Positions 7,252 to 14,575 of a stretch of 16,540 nt of DNA are shown here, piece by piece. The position numbers and the translations under genes were made by a program. Position 1 is the stretch's first letter, and every line of letters begins with the position of its first letter. The notes beneath the pieces were generated by a model, which worked only from the letters and a program-made list of their open reading frames with translations, did not search any database and was not told the DNA's origin. The stretch comes from CAYXSX01 sp964493095 (lineage in GTDB: Bacteria; Pseudomonadota; Alphaproteobacteria; Micavibrionales; Micavibrionaceae): contig CAZBNG010000045.1 in NCBI GenBank assembly GCA_964493095.1, positions 1-16,540 of the forward strand, read 5' to 3'.

Positions 7252-7878
7252 TTAAAAATCCTCAATCCTGAAATGCTCGTCAAAAGCCTGATGCACAGTG
7301 TTTTTGTTCACCACCGGAAGCTGCGGGAAATGCCCGAGCACTTTTACGCCTGAAATTTTTTCAATGGTTTCGATGTTATCAATGTTATCCGGCCCGATAA
7401 AGACCAGCCCGTGCACTTTCATGTTCCGTGCCCAGAGCGCCTCCAGCGAAAGCAGCGTGTGATTGATCGTTCCAAGCCCCGTACGCGCACAAAGAATGAC
7501 CGGCACATCCCATTTTTTAAACATGTTAATCTGAAGATTCTTTCGGGTAATCGGCACCATCAAACCGCCAGCCCCCTCAATAACCAGCGGCTTTTCCGAT
7601 TCCGGCGGCTTGCTCAAACGCTCCATATCAATGGACACGCTGTCCAGTTCCGCTGCCCGGTGGGGAGAGAGCGGCTGTGTTAAAACATAGCTCTCAGGAA
7701 GAAAACGATCATTACTAAACCCGGTAAGATTCTGCACGGTCTTGGTATCGACCACGCCTTCGATGCCCGACTGGATGGGTTTCCAGTAATTCCCATCCAG
7801 CGCCTTAACCAAAGCCGCAGAAAACACTGTTTTGCCAATGCCCGTATCGGTGCCGGTAACAATAAAAGATTTACTCAT
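7252..7878 (-). CDS. bioD: Dethiobiotin synthetase
   Basis: ATP-dependent carboxylase that closes the ureido ring of DAPA to give dethiobiotin in the cytosol. The 208 residues fit the family. The P-loop GTDTGIGKT (9-17, K16) is the characteristic BioD form. KPIQSG (33-38) holds the lysine that contacts carbamate, and IEGAGGLMVPI (100-110) is the signature strand with E101. The ATG overlaps the bioF stop codon (ATGA), and its own TAA ends one base before the bioA ATG, so the operon is tightly coupled. No odd residues were noticed. Confidence 0.96.
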   Translation of the reverse strand: MSKSFIVTGTDTGIGKTVFSAALVKALDGNYWKPIQSGIEGVVDTKTVQNLTGFSNDRFLPESYVLTQPLSPHRAAELDSVSIDMERLSKPPESEKPLVIEGAGGLMVPITRKNLQINMFKKWDVPVILCARTGLGTINHTLLSLEALWARNMKVHGLVFIGPDNIDNIETIEKISGVKVLGHFPQLPVVNKNTVHQAFDEHFRIEDF

Positions 7879-9008
7879 GCCGCTTTCTTTAGCACATGCG
7901 GCGCCAGATTCGCCAGAAAATCACTCATAATCTCCGGCGTCAGGCCCGCATTCAAGGAAAGGCGCAGACGGGATGTTCCTTCCGGAACGGTGGGGGGACG
8001 AATCGCGCGAATATCGTAACCGGCCTCCTGCAACAGCCGGGCAACTTGCACCGCCTGTGCGTCGTCACCCAGAATAACAGGCATGATATGGCTGAACTTT
8101 CCTTCGATACGCGGCACAGTTACGCCTATGTTTTCCAAAGCGCCGCCAACGTAGCTACAAATCCCCTGCAACGCGTTTCGCCGCGATTCTCCTTCTTCAG
8201 CTTCTACCAGCTTAAGGGATTCGAGGGTAAGCAATGCCTGCAACGGTGGTGGCGCTGTTGAAAAAATAAACGGCCGCGCCGCATTGATCATATAGTCGAT
8301 AACATCAGCGGAAGCACAAACAAGACCACCTGCAACGCCCAATGCCTTACCGCATGTATGCACGGTAATCAGGTTTTCTTGTGAAAGTCCTGCGCTCAAG
8401 CCCGCACCGTTCTTCCCGCAAACGCCCGTCCCGTGGGCTTCATCAACGATAAGAACGGCATCATATTCCCGCGCCAGTGCCTGTAGCTCACGAAGCGGCG
8501 CAGCATCGCCATCCATCGAATAAACCGATTCCACGGCAATCCATATTCTCTCTGCTTTACCCTTTGAAAGCTTCAGTGCATCTTCAAATGCTTGCACATT
8601 GTTATGCGGCACTTTCACCGTCTTGGCATGGCTGGCCGCCATACCGTCGCGCACACTGGCATGAATAAGCGAATCATAAATAATGATGTCGTGACGCGAT
8701 GGCAGCGTAGTAAACACCGCGTAGTTCGCCTGAAAACCCGTAGAGAAATAAAGCGCCTTTTCCGAGTTGAAATGCCGGGCGGCATACTCTTCTAAGGCTT
8801 CATGGTACCGCGTTTGTCCGCGCAAAAGGCGCGAGCCACCTGCCCCCATATCGATGCCGTTCTCTATAGCTTCCAGGGCCGCCTCACGCAAACGCGGATG
8901 CGCCCGTAAGTTCAGATAATCGTTGGAGGTTAAATCTATCCCCTGTGGCAGCTTCAAAGCCCGCAGCCGGTGCTGCTCCTTAAGCCGCTTCAGCTTTTCC
9001 TGAAACAT
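7875..9008 (-). CDS. bioF: 8-amino-7-oxononanoate (KAPA) synthase
   Basis: PLP enzyme that condenses pimeloyl thioester with alanine to make KAPA, the entry of the conserved biotin pathway. From the ATG at 9008 it has 377 residues. Motifs: LTSNDYLNL (27-35), GAGGSRLLRG (55-64), 'IVDEAHGTGVCG' (187-198, with D189 and H192 at the PLP site), 'HTCGKALGVAGG' (217-228, K221 Schiff base), and 'EGTSRLRLSLNA' near the C-terminus. The frame is open further upstream to 9071, but that region codes for the end of bioB. ATG 9008 gives a family-like start (MFQEKLKRL) and a 29-base overlap with bioB. The ribosome site (AAGGCGAAGAAG) is modest. The 3' end overlaps bioD by four bases. Confidence 0.95.
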   Translation of the reverse strand: MFQEKLKRLKEQHRLRALKLPQGIDLTSNDYLNLRAHPRLREAALEAIENGIDMGAGGSRLLRGQTRYHEALEEYAARHFNSEKALYFSTGFQANYAVFTTLPSRHDIIIYDSLIHASVRDGMAASHAKTVKVPHNNVQAFEDALKLSKGKAERIWIAVESVYSMDGDAAPLRELQALAREYDAVLIVDEAHGTGVCGKNGAGLSAGLSQENLITVHTCGKALGVAGGLVCASADVIDYMINAARPFIFSTAPPPLQALLTLESLKLVEAEEGESRRNALQGICSYVGGALENIGVTVPRIEGKFSHIMPVILGDDAQAVQVARLLQEAGYDIRAIRPPTVPEGTSRLRLSLNAGLTPEIMSDFLANLAPHVLKKAA

Positions 9009-9954
9009 CTTCTTCGCCTTTATACGGCGTCCTTGGTTTAAGGCCGAGTTCACCCAGCAAAGTACGGTCAAAATCCTCTTCCGGATTGGGTGTGGTCAGA
9101 AGTTTCTCACCCGTGAAAATCGCGTTCGCACCCGCCATAAAAGCCAGCGCCTGTGCTTCACGTGAAATCTGCAAACGCCCGGCAGATAGACGCACCATAG
9201 CCTTGGGCATCAGGATTCGTGCCACAGCGATACACCGAATCCACTCAAAGATATCAAGCCTTGGTGCGTTCTCGAGCTTCGTACCAGCCACAGGCACAAG
9301 CATATTAATCGGCACCGATTCCGGCTGAGGATCAAGATTGGAAAGCGTATGCAGCAGGGAAATGCGATCTTCTCTACTCTCCCCCATGCCTATAATACCG
9401 CCACAGCAGGCAGAAATTCCTGCCTTCGCTACATTGGCCAGCGTATCAAGACGATCCTGATAGGTACGGGTCGTAATAACCTTGTCATAGAATTCCTCGG
9501 ACGTATCGAGATTGTGATTATATGCCGTCAGCCCCGCTTCCTTCAAACGCATTGCCTGATCTTCCGTCAGCATGCCAAGCGTTGTGCAGCACTCCAGCCC
9601 CATAGATGAAACCCCGCGCACCATCTCCAGCACCCGGTCAAAAGCGCGACCATCCAGAACACGCGGCCAGGCAGCACCCATGCAAAAACGGGTAGACCCT
9701 GCTTCCTTGGCTTTACGGGCCTGCTCCAGCACCTCATCGGTTTTCATGAGAATCTCTTTTTCAAGATCCGCATTGTTATGGATGGACTGGCTGCAATAGC
9801 CGCAATCCTCTGAACACCCGCCGGTTTTGATCGAGAGCAGGGTGCACATCTGCATCTCGTGATGGTCGTGATTGGCACGGTGAACGCTCGCCGCCTCATA
9901 GATCAGGTCCATGAAGGGCTTGTTATAAAGCTGTGTAATTTCCTGTTTGTTCAT
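8980..9954 (-). CDS. bioB: Biotin synthase (radical SAM)
   Basis: Radical SAM enzyme inserting sulfur into dethiobiotin to give biotin. The 324 residues are normal. The radical SAM cluster motif is GGCSEDCGYCSQS (45-57), with C47, C51 and C54 binding the [4Fe-4S] cluster. The following 'TRFCMGAAWP', 'GLECCTTLGMLTEDQAMRLKEAGLTAYNHNLD' region (split across residues ~92-150), 'ACCGGIIGMGES' and 'RLSAGRLQIS' (the arginine near residue 258-263 that ligates the second cluster) are all BioB-like. It is the first gene of the operon. AAAAGGGC sits 4-5 bases before the ATG. No BioR-like or BirA-like operator was recognised upstream. Confidence 0.97.
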   Translation of the reverse strand: MNKQEITQLYNKPFMDLIYEAASVHRANHDHHEMQMCTLLSIKTGGCSEDCGYCSQSIHNNADLEKEILMKTDEVLEQARKAKEAGSTRFCMGAAWPRVLDGRAFDRVLEMVRGVSSMGLECCTTLGMLTEDQAMRLKEAGLTAYNHNLDTSEEFYDKVITTRTYQDRLDTLANVAKAGISACCGGIIGMGESREDRISLLHTLSNLDPQPESVPINMLVPVAGTKLENAPRLDIFEWIRCIAVARILMPKAMVRLSAGRLQISREAQALAFMAGANAIFTGEKLLTTPNPEEDFDRTLLGELGLKPRTPYKGEEDVSGKAEAA

Positions 9955-9967
9955 AATGCCCTTTTAA

Positions 9968-9996
9968 AGCATAGAAACCGCATAGACCACAATCAA
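9968..9996 (-). promoter_or_regulatory. Possible promoter of the bio operon
   Basis: Minus strand: TTGATT (9991-9996), 17-bp spacer, TATGCT (9968-9973). The boxes are good, but the predicted start near 9961 would fall within the ribosome site of bioB (ATG 9954), giving an almost leaderless message. Treat as tentative. Confidence 0.3.
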
Positions 9997-10025
9997 AATT
10001 CAAGATTTGCATTACCCACAAAGAG

Positions 10026-10061
10026 AAAGAGCCCCCGGAAGGAGAATCCGCAAGGCTCTTT
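10026..10061 (-). terminator. Terminator downstream of dnaA
   Basis: An 8-bp outer stem aaagagcc/ggctcttt encloses an inner gga/tcc pairing. On the minus strand it is followed by a T-rich run (tctcttt). It lies 27 bases after the dnaA stop and before bioB, so it separates dnaA from the bio operon. The plus strand also has a run of five T, so it could work both ways. Confidence 0.75.
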
Positions 10062-10087
10062 TTAGTCGTCTTCTGAAACTCAAACTA

Positions 10088-11506
10088 TCAACCCGTGAGG
10101 GCGCGGCGAACCACATCAACATCCTGAGCGATTTGCGCATCTTCTTCAATAAGCTCTTCAACTTTACGCACAGCATGCATAACTGTCGTATGATCGCGTC
10201 CACCGAACTTGCGGCCAATTTCCGGCAAACTGCGCGCTGTAAGCTGCTTTGCAAGATACATCGCAACCTGACGCGGGCGAGCCACGTTACGGGCACGGCG
10301 CGCTGAATGCATATCGGTCAGGCGCAAGTTGTAATGTTCAGCTACCTTGCGCTGGATTTCATCAATAGTGATTCGACGGTCATGGGCACGAAGCAGGTCC
10401 TGCAAAACCTCCTGTGTGCTCTCCAGCGTGATTTCCTGTTTGGATACGTCGGCATGAGCAACGATTCGGTTAAGCGCCCCTTCAAGCTCGCGGATATTGC
10501 TGGTCACTTTCAGCGCCAGGAATTCCAGAACGCTCTCCGGCACCTCGGCACCCAGAAGAGTCCGTTTCCTTTGCAAAATACCCAGACGCAAATCGTAGGT
10601 TGAAGGATGAATATCGGCAACAAGCCCCCACGCCAGACGGGAACGCAGGCGTTCATCCAGCCCCACCAGGTCACTCGGTGCCTTATCGGCGGAGATAATG
10701 ATCTGTTTGTTCTGGTCAACAAGGGCGTTGAAAGTGTGGAAAAACTCCTCCTGCGTCGACTCCTTGCCGGAAATGAACTGGATGTCGTCGATCATGAGAA
10801 CATCGACGGAACGGAACTGGTCCTTGAAGGGCATCGTATCCTTGGAGCGCAACGCCTTTACAAACTGGTACATAAACTTTTCTGCAGAGAGGTACATAAT
10901 GGTTTTTTCAGACCAGTGGAGTTTCATCTGGTGTGCGATCGCATGCATCAAGTGTGTTTTTCCGAGACCTACGCCACCATAGATAAACAGTGGGTTGAAC
11001 GGCACGCTCATGGATTCCACAACGCGGCGCGCGGCTGCGTGTGCCAGAGCATTAGGCTTACCCACGACAAAAGAATCGAATGTAAAACGCTCATCCAAAG
11101 GCGAGGAAACAGATTCAAGCGCTTCGCGCGAGTTCTGATTTGCTTTCACAGACACCTGCTCTTCGGCTTCATCAATGATAGCATTTTGCACGACAACAAT
11201 CTGCAAGCGCTTTACATCACTATCGGCCTCCATCGCCATCTCTAAAATACGCTGCGCATAATGCGTCTGTATCCAGTCGCGCATAAAACGCGTGGGAACG
11301 GAAACTTCCATCGTCCCGTGATAATAGGCACGTAAAACCAACGGTTTAAGCCAGCTGCGAAAAATAGCCTCGCCAAATTCGCCACGCATATCTTTATGAA
11401 TTTGCTTCCAAAGAGCCATTATCTCTTTGCTAGGCTCCAGGGATGTTTCCTGAAACGCAGTATTACCTTGAACAATTTTGGACGACTTGGCCCCGGCTTC
11501 TGACAT
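10088..11506 (-). CDS. dnaA: Chromosomal replication initiator DnaA
   Basis: AAA+ protein that binds DnaA boxes and opens the origin. From ATG 11506 it has 472 residues. Domain I is residues ~27-110 (ALWKQIHKDMRGEF... SWLKPL). A short linker precedes the AAA+ domain: Walker A GGVGLGKT (177-184), Walker B LMIDD (237-241), and the arginine-finger segment LDERLRSR (283-290). Domain IV (~378-472) carries the DnaA signature PEIGRKFGGRDHTTV (428-442). A GTG at 11521 in the same frame is possible, but GGAGAG with 7-base spacing favours ATG 11506. It ends at a hairpin terminator. The long AT-rich leader upstream suggests regulated expression; no promoter could be placed with confidence. Confidence 0.98.
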   Translation of the reverse strand: MSEAGAKSSKIVQGNTAFQETSLEPSKEIMALWKQIHKDMRGEFGEAIFRSWLKPLVLRAYYHGTMEVSVPTRFMRDWIQTHYAQRILEMAMEADSDVKRLQIVVVQNAIIDEAEEQVSVKANQNSREALESVSSPLDERFTFDSFVVGKPNALAHAAARRVVESMSVPFNPLFIYGGVGLGKTHLMHAIAHQMKLHWSEKTIMYLSAEKFMYQFVKALRSKDTMPFKDQFRSVDVLMIDDIQFISGKESTQEEFFHTFNALVDQNKQIIISADKAPSDLVGLDERLRSRLAWGLVADIHPSTYDLRLGILQRKRTLLGAEVPESVLEFLALKVTSNIRELEGALNRIVAHADVSKQEITLESTQEVLQDLLRAHDRRITIDEIQRKVAEHYNLRLTDMHSARRARNVARPRQVAMYLAKQLTARSLPEIGRKFGGRDHTTVMHAVRKVEELIEEDAQIAQDVDVVRRALTG

Positions 11507-11513
11507 TCTATTA

Positions 11514-11519
11514 CTCTCC
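11514..11519 (-). promoter_or_regulatory. Ribosome site deciding the dnaA start
   Basis: GGAGAG lies 7 bases before ATG 11506. It contains the base after the alternative GTG at 11521, which would have no ribosome site of its own. Confidence 0.7.
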
Positions 11520-11960
11520 ACTTTGTTATATTTTTTTTATTTAACACTCATCCAAACGCATGAAACACAGGAACGGATTACAACCATCATATGTTTCAAA
11601 AGGCACAGAAACAGGGTTTGCGAACTTAGCTATTCGCATTTTTTTACCTCTAACTCTGCTTTGAATAAGGCGCCGATAAACGTGTCTGCAGACCTAAAAG
11701 ACCCGGAAAACGTTTAAGGCTATGCCTTCCCCATTCCAATACACAAATCGCTATAAATCGAAATTTTTGTGCATTTAAAATGATGATTTTGAAATATTAA
11801 ACCCCACTTCAAAATCAAAACCCACTGCCAAAACGCTAAAAATAGTTTTCAGTGCCCGGCAACAGAAATGACCTTATAACAAAAACTGACAGGGACGCAA
11901 TGAGAACAAATCAAGAAAATAAAAAAAGAAATTTTTTTACCGTCGCATCAAAACACTAGC

Positions 11961-11991
11961 AAAAGCGCCTCATAGAACGCATTCAATGAGG
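11961..11991 (-). terminator. Terminator downstream of rpsT
   Basis: Minus strand: CCTCAT stem with ATGAGG, extended inside by GAA/TTC across a T-T mismatch around a 4-nt loop, followed by gcgcTTTTgc. It lies ~70 bases after the rpsT stop and upstream of dnaA, so it probably separates rpsT from dnaA transcription. Confidence 0.65.
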
Positions 11992-12062
11992 TCTTTTAAG
12001 TCTCTGATTTTTTATAGTTTAGTTAAGGCAGTACTGATACTTCTTGCCTGGACAGACCCGGT

Positions 12063-12323
12063 TTAAAGGGCCTTAATTCTTTTAGATAAACGCGCCATTT
12101 TACGGGCAGCTGCATTTTTGTGTAAAAGTCCTTTTGACACGCCGCGGTAAAGTTCAGGCTGCGCCTGCTTCAATGCTTCCTGTGCTTTTTTCGAATCGCC
12201 GCCTGCAATGGCCATTTCCACTTTCTTCAGGAAAGTACGAATCCGGCTTACGCGGTTCTTGTTGATCAGCGCGCGGCTTACATTGCGGCGGGCGCGTTTT
12301 TTAGCTGAAGCATGATTGGCCAT
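12063..12323 (-). CDS. rpsT: 30S ribosomal protein S20
   Basis: An 86-residue basic protein that binds 16S rRNA in the small subunit. It begins MANHASAKKRARRN, has the central 'NKNRVSRIRTFLKKVEMAI' helix, and ends 'LLHKNAAARKMARLSKRI', all diagnostic of S20. Length is standard. A good promoter and an ~88-base leader lie upstream, and a hairpin terminator downstream, so it is probably its own transcription unit. Position just upstream of dnaA is common in Alphaproteobacteria. Confidence 0.98.
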   Translation of the reverse strand: MANHASAKKRARRNVSRALINKNRVSRIRTFLKKVEMAIAGGDSKKAQEALKQAQPELYRGVSKGLLHKNAAARKMARLSKRIKAL

Positions 12324-12417
12324 GTCTTAAACCTATTTCTTTTTAATTACGGTTATTCTTTAACTTTAAAAGACTGTTTCCAGCACTTTTCCACATCCTT
12401 TACCCAAGGACCGCGCA

Positions 12418-12447
12418 GTAATACGCGCTGAGACCTGCGTTTGTCAA
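12418..12447 (-). promoter_or_regulatory. Promoter of rpsT
   Basis: Minus strand: perfect TTGACA (12442-12447), 18-bp spacer, TATTAC (12418-12423). Predicted start near 12411 gives an ~88-base 5' leader before the rpsT ATG at 12323. The leader contains TGTGGAAAA (12387-12395), which matches a relaxed DnaA box on the other strand. Confidence 0.75.
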
Positions 12448-12487
12448 GTGATTCTTGCTATTTTTAATGACACAGTTTCACAAAAAA

Positions 12488-12850
12488 CTACCGGGGACGA
12501 ATCATCACCCGCACATAGGAGCGGCCATCGTCTTTCTCTATTTTAAATTCCAGATGCTCTCCTCCCCGCACATACGTTAACTCGCCTTCCTGTTGCCAGC
12601 CAAGTTGCGGCAGAGTTTGAGAGTAAAACGCAGCCACGTCACCAGCGTCGCCTTTTTTAATCACAGCCAGCGATTCGGTAATGCGCCCCTCCGGCTTGTC
12701 GAAACTGACCGTATAATCGGGAAGCTCCCGGAGTCCCTCCATAACCGGAACATCGGGAATATTTTCAAAAAACACCAGCTCGGCATGGGCCAGAGACGGA
12801 ACCAGCCCCAAAACAAGCATGCATAATATAAGTGTCTTTAAATAACGCAT
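12488..12850 (-). CDS. Small exported protein downstream of mutM
   Basis: A 120-residue protein with a clean signal peptide: MRYLK, a hydrophobic core (TLILCMLVLGLVP) and an AHA|E cleavage site after residue 23. The mature part of ~97 residues has no cysteine, so it is a soluble periplasmic protein rather than a lipoprotein. A distinctive FYSQTLPQLGW (75-85) precedes two short strands (LTYVRGGEHLEFKIE, SYVRVMIRP). I have seen similar 'FY...LP.LGW' segments in small alphaproteobacterial periplasmic proteins but know no function. It starts 14 bases after mutM on the same strand, so it is likely in one operon with mutM. Confidence 0.72.
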   Translation of the reverse strand: MRYLKTLILCMLVLGLVPSLAHAELVFFENIPDVPVMEGLRELPDYTVSFDKPEGRITESLAVIKKGDAGDVAAFYSQTLPQLGWQQEGELTYVRGGEHLEFKIEKDDGRSYVRVMIRPR

Positions 12851-12864
12851 TTAGCCAATCCGTT

Positions 12865-13698
12865 TTATTTTTGTCTCGCAGCACAATAGAAAGTCGAACG
12901 CCCCACCTGTACGATGCGTTTTATGCTTTCGTCGCATGAACACCCCGGACATCCGTGCCCCTCACGATCATACACCGAAAAGCTGTATTGAAAATACCCC
13001 AGCGAACCATCCGTCTTCTGATAGTCACGAAGCGTACTGCCCCCGGCTTTAATGGCATCCTCCAGAACCGCGCGTATATGTCTGGTCAAAGTTTGCGCTT
13101 CCGCTTCGCTGATATCGCTGGACCGGCGCAGCGGGCTAATACCTGCACGATATAGTGCCTCGCATACATAAATATTGCCCAGCCCCGCCACAACATTTTG
13201 ATTAAGCAATGCTACTTTCACAGGGGATTGCCGCTTTGACAGAGCCCGGTAAAGCACTGGGCCGTTAAAGTCGTTCCCAAGGGGCTCCGGTCCCATTTCC
13301 GCAAACGCCGCATGCGATTCCCATGACTCTTTATCGGATAATAATAGAAAACCAAAACGCCGGGGATCTTCAAAAACCAGTTTCGTATCATCAACCAGCG
13401 TAATAATAACATGATCGTGTTTGTGTGCTTCATACGGCATCAAAGGGCCGTAAACTCGAACGCGCCCCGACATACCCAAGTGAAGAATGACCACCGGGCC
13501 ACCCGACACAGTAATCAGAACGTATTTCCCTCGCCGCCCCAACGATTCTATCTTTCGCCCCGCCAGGGCCATTTCAAAACCGGGATCAATAGGAAACCGC
13601 AAATCACGGCGGTTAACCCGGACGGACCCGATAGCTTTGCCCCGCGCCGCTTTCTCAATCCCCCGGCGCACGGTTTCCACTTCCGGTAACTCAGGCAT
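12865..13698 (-). CDS. mutM: Formamidopyrimidine-DNA glycosylase (Fpg), atypical zinc finger
   Basis: Base-excision repair glycosylase/AP lyase that removes 8-oxoguanine and formamidopyrimidines. The 277 residues are normal. It starts MPELPEVETV (P2 nucleophile, E3 catalytic), has K58 in GRRGKYV, 'LNQNVVAGLGNIYVCEALY' (165-183) as the helix-two-turn-helix region, and R267 in GRSTF as the finger arginine. The zinc finger should have four cysteines (CxxC...CxxC). Here C250, C253 and C272 are present, but the fourth position is R275 (codon AGA, 'YCAARQK'). An extra C255 next to C253 may compensate. A ribosome site AAAGGGG lies 4 bases before the ATG. It is followed closely by the small exported protein. 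Confidence 0.95.
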   Translation of the reverse strand: MPELPEVETVRRGIEKAARGKAIGSVRVNRRDLRFPIDPGFEMALAGRKIESLGRRGKYVLITVSGGPVVILHLGMSGRVRVYGPLMPYEAHKHDHVIITLVDDTKLVFEDPRRFGFLLLSDKESWESHAAFAEMGPEPLGNDFNGPVLYRALSKRQSPVKVALLNQNVVAGLGNIYVCEALYRAGISPLRRSSDISEAEAQTLTRHIRAVLEDAIKAGGSTLRDYQKTDGSLGYFQYSFSVYDREGHGCPGCSCDESIKRIVQVGRSTFYCAARQK

Positions 13699-13716
13699 GA
13701 TACCCCTTTAAAGCAG

Positions 13717-14379
13717 TCATTGCCGCCGTGCCTCTCGCCAGATCAACTCTTCACCAGCATGACCCATACGGACAAACAGCGGATGCTCCCTGTTTACATG
13801 GCCGTTGGGCTCCTCGCCGCGCCACACCATCGTTTTTTCATGTCTGCGGCGCTGCGCATAGACCTTATAGGGGCGCCAGTTGAGCGGTTCCGCTTTTCTT
13901 GCCCGCGGCAAAGCGGGAATGCCCATATCGCGGCGCGGCTGCATGCTGATCATCCCGGTTTTGGCATCATATTCGTAAGTGCCGCGCACATAGCGAATCG
14001 GCATATCCGGATTTTCCGGTATATAAAGGATCTCATAAAATCCGTCTTTCATTGTAAGAACGGCCCGCGCTGAAGGTTGCTTTGGCCCGGCGCCGGAAAC
14101 CCAGCTTCCTGAAAACGAGGGTTTTATAAACGACTTTAAAATATCGGCGTTAAAGATATTAACCGGCGAGCCTCCGCTACCGGAAGCAGCTTTGGCCGAA
14201 GCGGAAGCTGACCCAGGTGATTCAGAGGCGTCAATCTGGCGCGCCGGCATGAATTTCACCCGGTAGGCCCATATGCCTACCCCCGTAACCGCCGCAAGCC
14301 CGCAGGCAAAAACGAGAATGGCGAAAATGTTGGCACTTAATCTGGTCATTATATGAGTGATACGATATACAACTTTCAT
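13717..14379 (-). CDS. Membrane-anchored protein of unknown function
   Basis: Not recognised. From ATG 14379 it has 220 residues; an internal ATG at 14349 (MTRLSANIFAILVF) is equally plausible, since neither has a clear ribosome site. One hydrophobic helix follows the second Met (IFAILVFACGLAAVTGVGIWAY) and is probably an uncleaved anchor. A low-complexity Ser/Ala/Gly linker follows (SPGSASASAKAASGSGG), then a globular C-terminal part with 'SFSGSWVSG', 'GFYEILYIPENPDMPIRYVRGTY' and a basic, Arg-rich tail (QRRRHEKTMVWRGEE). The 'SGxW...YVRGTYxYD' feel is that of a small beta domain. It ends 18 bases before mutM on the same strand and may be the first gene of a mutM operon. Confidence 0.65.
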   Translation of the reverse strand: MKVVYRITHIMTRLSANIFAILVFACGLAAVTGVGIWAYRVKFMPARQIDASESPGSASASAKAASGSGGSPVNIFNADILKSFIKPSFSGSWVSGAGPKQPSARAVLTMKDGFYEILYIPENPDMPIRYVRGTYEYDAKTGMISMQPRRDMGIPALPRARKAEPLNWRPYKVYAQRRRHEKTMVWRGEEPNGHVNREHPLFVRMGHAGEELIWREARRQ

Positions 14380-14404
14380 ACAGCAAGGGAAAAGCAAGAA
14401 GGAA

Positions 14405-14429
14405 GGGCCGGTTGTATAACAACCGGCCC
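14405..14429 (-). terminator. Strong hairpin, likely terminator of an orphan transcript
   Basis: A perfect 11-bp stem gggccggttgt/acaaccggccc with a 3-nt loop. On the minus strand it is followed by the T-rich CTTCCTTCTTGCTTTT; on the plus strand no T run follows. So it points to a minus-strand transcript ending here, or to an attenuator before the membrane-anchored protein gene. Confidence 0.6.
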
Positions 14430-14525
14430 GGAGAGTTTACGTGTGTGGGGATTCAAAAAACGCATTAACCTAATCGGATCGGAACCAGAGGTCCGGCTGT
14501 GATTATGTATAATATATGCACTTTT
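14405..14525 (-). ncRNA. Candidate small RNA (or structured leader)
   Basis: About 120 bases framed by a near-consensus promoter (predicted start ~14525) and the strong 11-bp hairpin at its end, with no convincing gene inside. An internal hairpin is visible (CGGACC-TCT-GGTTCCG with one bulged T, 14480-14495). A short frame starting ATG at ~14465 (MRFLNPHTRKL...) runs through the hairpin and would end near 14377, so a leader peptide or an attenuator for the following gene are alternatives. No known RNA family is recognised. Confidence 0.4.
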
Positions 14526-14531
14526 GTTAAT

Positions 14532-14560
14532 TTTATATAGCAGGAAAAAATCTGCGTCAA
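14532..14560 (-). promoter_or_regulatory. Near-consensus minus-strand promoter
   Basis: TTGACG (14555-14560), 17-bp spacer, TATAAA (14532-14537): five of six matches in each box. It reads left toward the candidate small RNA and the membrane-anchored gene. Confidence 0.7.
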
Positions 14561-14575
14561 TAAAAAAAATACGAT

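Larger units (their letters stand above)
11507..12062. other. AT-rich intergenic region upstream of dnaA
   Basis: 556 bp without a convincing gene. It holds long A/T runs (for example around 11925-11940), a perfect 10-bp palindrome gtctgcagac (11684-11693), a short inverted repeat aaggc-tat-gcctt near 11715-11727, a repeated aaatcg around 11746-11760, and two similar C-rich segments (accccact near 11801, acccact near 11820). Only weak DnaA-box-like sequences (7 of 9 to TTATNCACA) are present, such as caatacaca near 11737. It most likely holds the dnaA promoter and control sites. A replication origin is possible from position and composition, but boxes do not support it. Confidence 0.5.

Noticed and set aside
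7251..7283. Upstream TTG start for bioA
   Set aside because: It would begin inside bioD and adds residues without family similarity; ATG 7250 directly after the bioD stop is better.
9009..9071. Upstream start for bioF
   Set aside because: The extension lies in the bioB coding region and is unlike KAPA synthases; ATG 9008 gives a family-like N-terminus.
10607..11245. A 212-residue open frame on the plus strand
   Set aside because: It lies wholly antisense to dnaA, whose motifs are complete; no ribosome site or family pattern is visible.
11507..11521. GTG start for dnaA
   Set aside because: It contains the ribosome site that serves ATG 11506, so it cannot use that site itself.
11507..12062. 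A replication origin with clustered DnaA boxes
   Set aside because: No consensus TTATNCACA was found, only scattered 7-of-9 matches, so position alone is not enough.
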